Part shown: positions 33,607 to 35,564 of the stretch, piece after piece
Layout of the letters: every line of letters starts with the position of its first letter
Numbering within the stretch: the first letter of the stretch is position 1
DNA from: Alphaproteobacteria bacterium
GTDB lineage: Bacteria; Pseudomonadota; Alphaproteobacteria; RF32; CAG-239
Assembly (NCBI GenBank): GCA_015062435.1
Contig: SUUR01000014.1
Location: 1 to 35,564 of the forward strand
Direction: 5' to 3'
DNA length: 35,564 bases
Notes under the pieces: model-generated
The model's database searches: none
Told to the model about the DNA's origin: nothing
Seen by the model: only the letters and a program-made list of their open reading frames with translations
Position numbers and translations under genes: made by a program

Positions 33607-34389
33607 TTATTGCAAAGACCAATTACACAATTGGTTTCCGCAGATAAAATTATCTTTGTCATAAAAACCTAAATTACATTGGGCAAATTTGTATTTGACG
33701 GTACTGTCACCGCAACCGATCTCACAACTGTCACAAACTCCGTTATCCGGACATTTACTCAGCGTATATGCCGAACAATCATTAGGAACACATGTTCGAC
33801 ACACATAACATTTGGTGGAACAACCATCGATTGTTCCTTGAGTGTCACAACCATACTCACAATCAGCTTTTAATGGAAAATCCGCATTCTCGGGATAATC
33901 ACAAGTATCGGTGAAACATGTCTTACACTTACTCGAACACCCCTCAGAGGCATAAGTAACCTCACAACGGTAACTTCCGCAATCATTGTCAATCAATCCA
34001 TCACAGGGATTATAACACCTTTCATAATGGATTTTTCCGGTTGTATCAGTACATGTGCCACCTTTTAGCTCATGTTCACAATTTGCAGATGTATAAGGAT
34101 AAGTTGCCGAGTTGCAAACACAACCGGAATAACATGTTCCAACATCAGGAAAAGTCTTGACAATAGAGCAATCCATATTACCCTTATCGGTAGCGGAAAG
34201 AAAGCCGGAGTAATCGGCGCAAGACCGGAGGTCGGGAGTAAAGACAGAGTTGTCAGCATGTGATTTATCATTAACACGTTTGAGATACGCACCGTTTTGA
34301 TAATCAGGCAAAAAGTACATTCTGGCAGAAGCAAAGCTTGTGCAAAGAAAGACAACAACAGCTCCAAGAACAACGGATATTCTTGCCAT
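33607..34389 (-). CDS. Exported cysteine-rich protein (260 residues), unknown function
   Basis: I do not recognise a family. The product starts with a clear signal peptide (about residues 1-22, ending SFASA). It carries 30 cysteines, nearly all in the mature part, with many short C-x2-C and C-x3-C spacings (TCYSGCVC, GCSSKCKTCFTDTC, GCSTKCYVCRTC). Near the C-terminus, CSAYTLSKCPDNGVCDSC, then KYKFAQCNLGFYDKDNFIC, is one degenerate copy of the 48-residue unit that builds its two neighbours, so the three genes are related or exchange modules. A purine-rich AGGGGG lies just before the ATG. The frameshifted repeat gene starts 15 bases after its stop, giving a two-gene operon driven by the promoter at 34423-34451. 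Confidence 0.82.
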   Translation of the reverse strand: MARISVVLGAVVVFLCTSFASARMYFLPDYQNGAYLKRVNDKSHADNSVFTPDLRSCADYSGFLSATDKGNMDCSIVKTFPDVGTCYSGCVCNSATYPYTSANCEHELKGGTCTDTTGKIHYERCYNPCDGLIDNDCGSYRCEVTYASEGCSSKCKTCFTDTCDYPENADFPLKADCEYGCDTQGTIDGCSTKCYVCRTCVPNDCSAYTLSKCPDNGVCDSCEIGCGDSTVKYKFAQCNLGFYDKDNFICGNQLCNWSLQ

Positions 34390-34422
34390 CTCCGCCCCCT
34401 ATAATTTAACCTCACTAATTAT

Positions 34423-34451
34423 AGGATATATCTTTATTGCCTAATTGTCAA
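34423..34451 (-). promoter_or_regulatory. Promoter of the cysteine-rich gene pair
   Basis: On the minus strand a perfect TTGACA (34446-34451), 17 bases, then TATCCT (34423-34428). The predicted start near 34416 leaves a short leader of about 27 bases. The remaining part of this 194-base gap holds the terminator of the next gene and nothing else I can name. Confidence 0.6.
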
Positions 34452-34538
34452 TTATTAATTATGTGTGGTGGACGGAATTTTGTGATTGAGCGCAATCGAG
34501 TACATTTGGTAAAAATGCTTAAAACCAGATAAAAACTA

Positions 34539-34570
34539 AATCCCCTGCTCAAAAACTTAAACAGGGGATT
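34539..34570 (-). terminator. Terminator of the intact cysteine-repeat gene
   Basis: Stem AATCCCCTG/CAGGGGATT (34539-34547 and 34562-34570) with a 14-base AT-rich loop. On the minus strand it is followed by TAGTTTTTATC. It separates the 34584 gene from the operon downstream. Confidence 0.78.
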
Positions 34571-34583
34571 TTCTTAATCTTAA

Positions 34584-35480
34584 TTAAAACGGGAAGTCTT
34601 CACCACATATACACATTGTTTCAAGACAACCTCTCGTACCTATTTCATCCGCACAAGCTTCTTCACATGTATAGAGTTGTTCGCAACAACTTGTATAACA
34701 GTCACATGTAATATCGAAATCTAAACCTCTTATACAAGAGTCCTCATCAATACATATTGAATCGCAATCAGGCATACATTCTTCACACACATTACATTCA
34801 TCGTTATAATATGCACAATCATAGTCACAATCTAAGTCTACTGCGTAATAGCAGGGATCATATATACAAGTATTTCCACTCTTATAGTACCCCGATTTAC
34901 AACTGTTAAGCTTGTACTTAGTGACTCCATCACAAGTATAACTTGAACATGAGCCGTTAGCATCACAAGAACTTAAAGGATAGCTTGTAAAGTTACAAGC
35001 CGTGCAAGTCGTGTTATCAGAACTTATTTCATATCCTGAATTACAACTATCTAATTTATATTTAGTGATATTACCACATTTATAATTAGAGCAAGTACCG
35101 TTAGCATCACAAGTGCTCAAAGGATAATTTGTAAAATTACAAGCATTGCAAATTAAACCGTCGGAACTGAGTTCATAACTATTTTGACAATTGTCTAATT
35201 TGTATTGAGTTGTGCCTCCACATTCAAATTCTGTACAATTACCACCGGTAGGACATTCGGTTAAAGGATATTCGCTAAAGTCACAGCTTTCACCAACTTC
35301 CGGACAATAGTAAGCAGATAAATCAAACGGACAGCTAATGGCTTTTTTACCCACACAATCGGTTGCAGATTTGGTATATCCCATATCTGCACAAGATGGA
35401 CGAACCATACAACTGTCTTGAGCCAAAGATGATGATAATGATAAAAGTAGTATTGATACGCTTATAACATATTTGTTCAT
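34584..35480 (-). CDS. Exported cysteine-rich tandem-repeat protein (298 residues)
   Basis: Intact paralogue of the frameshifted gene; function unknown. A signal peptide (about 1-21, ending SSLAQ) is followed by 41 cysteines in 277 residues. Order: an N-terminal module PSCADMGYTKSATDCVGKKA with CPFDLSAYYC (about 28-59); three 48-residue repeats at 66-113, 114-161 and 162-207, of the form C-N-F-T-x-Y-P-L-S-x-C with later SNYKC, TKYKLDSC and SGY segments, six cysteines each; then an acidic tail dense in cysteines (CNVCEECMPDCDSIC, TCDCYTSCCEQL). CDCYxxCC is shared with the paralogue's tail. The ATG at 35478-35480 has AAAGGAG with seven-base spacing. An inverted repeat lies in the leader. The spacing suggests stacked disulfide micro-domains on a secreted or surface protein. 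Confidence 0.85.
   Translation of the reverse strand: MNKYVISVSILLLSLSSSLAQDSCMVRPSCADMGYTKSATDCVGKKAISCPFDLSAYYCPEVGESCDFSEYPLTECPTGGNCTEFECGGTTQYKLDNCQNSYELSSDGLICNACNFTNYPLSTCDANGTCSNYKCGNITKYKLDSCNSGYEISSDNTTCTACNFTSYPLSSCDANGSCSSYTCDGVTKYKLNSCKSGYYKSGNTCIYDPCYYAVDLDCDYDCAYYNDECNVCEECMPDCDSICIDEDSCIRGLDFDITCDCYTSCCEQLYTCEEACADEIGTRGCLETMCICGEDFPF
34860..35285 (-). repeat. Three tandem 48-codon six-cysteine repeats
   Basis: The three units match over their full length, including the TKYKL/TQYKL core and spacing of every cysteine. Units 2 and 3 are the most alike (both open CNFT-x-YPLS-x-CDANG), which points to recent duplication. The last unit is slightly shorter before its final cysteine. 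Confidence 0.88.
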
Positions 35481-35507
35481 CTCATGGCTCCTTTGTTTTT
35501 CTCTGTC

Positions 35508-35530
35508 ATATTCCGACTTGATCGGAATAT
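35508..35530. promoter_or_regulatory. Perfect 9-base inverted repeat upstream of the intact repeat gene
   Basis: ATATTCCGA and TCGGAATAT flank a five-base spacer CTTGA, 28 bases upstream of the start codon. There is no T run after it, so it is not a terminator. It could be an operator for a dimeric regulator or a hairpin in the leader. Confidence 0.55.
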
Positions 35531-35564
35531 CTCTCTTAAATTTCGTGAGATTGTCCGAACAAGT

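Noticed and set aside
6245..34570. AATCCCC/GGGGATT stems at three places as a dispersed mobile repeat
   Set aside because: Only the short stem core is shared; loops and flanks differ, and each sits just after a stop codon, so they are ordinary terminators.
35508..35530. Intrinsic terminator of a gene beyond the right edge
   Set aside because: The hairpin is not followed by a T run on either strand.
1..35564. tRNA, rRNA, CRISPR, transposase or prophage genes
   Set aside because: I looked for clover-leaf patterns, direct repeat-spacer arrays, and transposase or integrase motifs and saw none. Small noncoding RNAs cannot be excluded by eye.

Overview
The window is a low-GC (by eye roughly 35-38%), densely packed stretch of a Gram-negative chromosome, most likely from an uncultured, possibly gut-associated alphaproteobacterium. 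The evidence is the gene order kdsD-lptC-lptA-lptB-rpoN-hpf-ptsN, the LPS-export and TolB genes, a long-form HPF, and AT-rich housekeeping genes. The taxonomic placement is inference. I see no tRNA, rRNA, insertion sequence, prophage or CRISPR array.

Layout. (1) Positions 1-73 hold the 5' end of rpsL on the minus strand. A 364-base divergent intergenic region follows, carrying a clear rpsL promoter, a cluster of GAGTC motifs and a sigma-54-like site. (2) 438-6229 is the envelope/nitrogen-PTS block: kdsD (Kdo synthesis), lptC/lptA/lptB (LPS export), rpoN, hpf and ptsN, closed by a strong terminator. (3) 6272-8988 holds a small unknown protein, an orphan PAS histidine kinase with a cysteine cluster, infA and a GNAT acetyltransferase. 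(4) 9142-16809 holds lepA, deoB-pgeF, a DjlA-like TerB/J-domain membrane protein overlapping an AmpD/AmiD-type amidase, ruvX (convergent, overlapping) and tolB. (5) 16930-20726 holds a small unknown protein and the minus-strand nucleoside salvage operon cdd-punA-deoC-deoA. With deoB it forms a complete route from (deoxy)nucleosides to pentose phosphate, or to acetaldehyde plus glyceraldehyde 3-phosphate. (6) 20846-25929 holds a very long AsmA-family protein with a C-terminal coiled coil, and a divergent GalU-like nucleotidyltransferase. (7) 26045-32541 holds a cysteine-rich DUF2769-like protein with a helical partner, an unknown protein, a minus-strand DUF47-pit-rlmH operon (phosphate uptake plus rRNA methylation), a membrane-anchored DsbA-like thiol oxidoreductase and ftsH. 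(8) 32651-35480 is the accessory end: three minus-strand genes for exported, extremely cysteine-rich proteins. Two are paralogues built from 48-residue six-cysteine tandem repeats, and one of these is broken by a one-base frameshift.

The most novel part is region 8: a locus of secreted, disulfide-type repeat proteins with no function I recognise. It has a DsbA-like oxidoreductase about 2 kb away, an in-locus promoter and a perfect inverted repeat ahead of one gene. Second-tier observations are the GAGTC/promoter architecture at rpsL-kdsD, a possible sigma-54 promoter for the operon encoding sigma-54 itself, a PgeF lacking its usual first metal-ligand histidine, and the coiled-coil AsmA. All functional statements rest on motif recognition by eye; no database search was possible.
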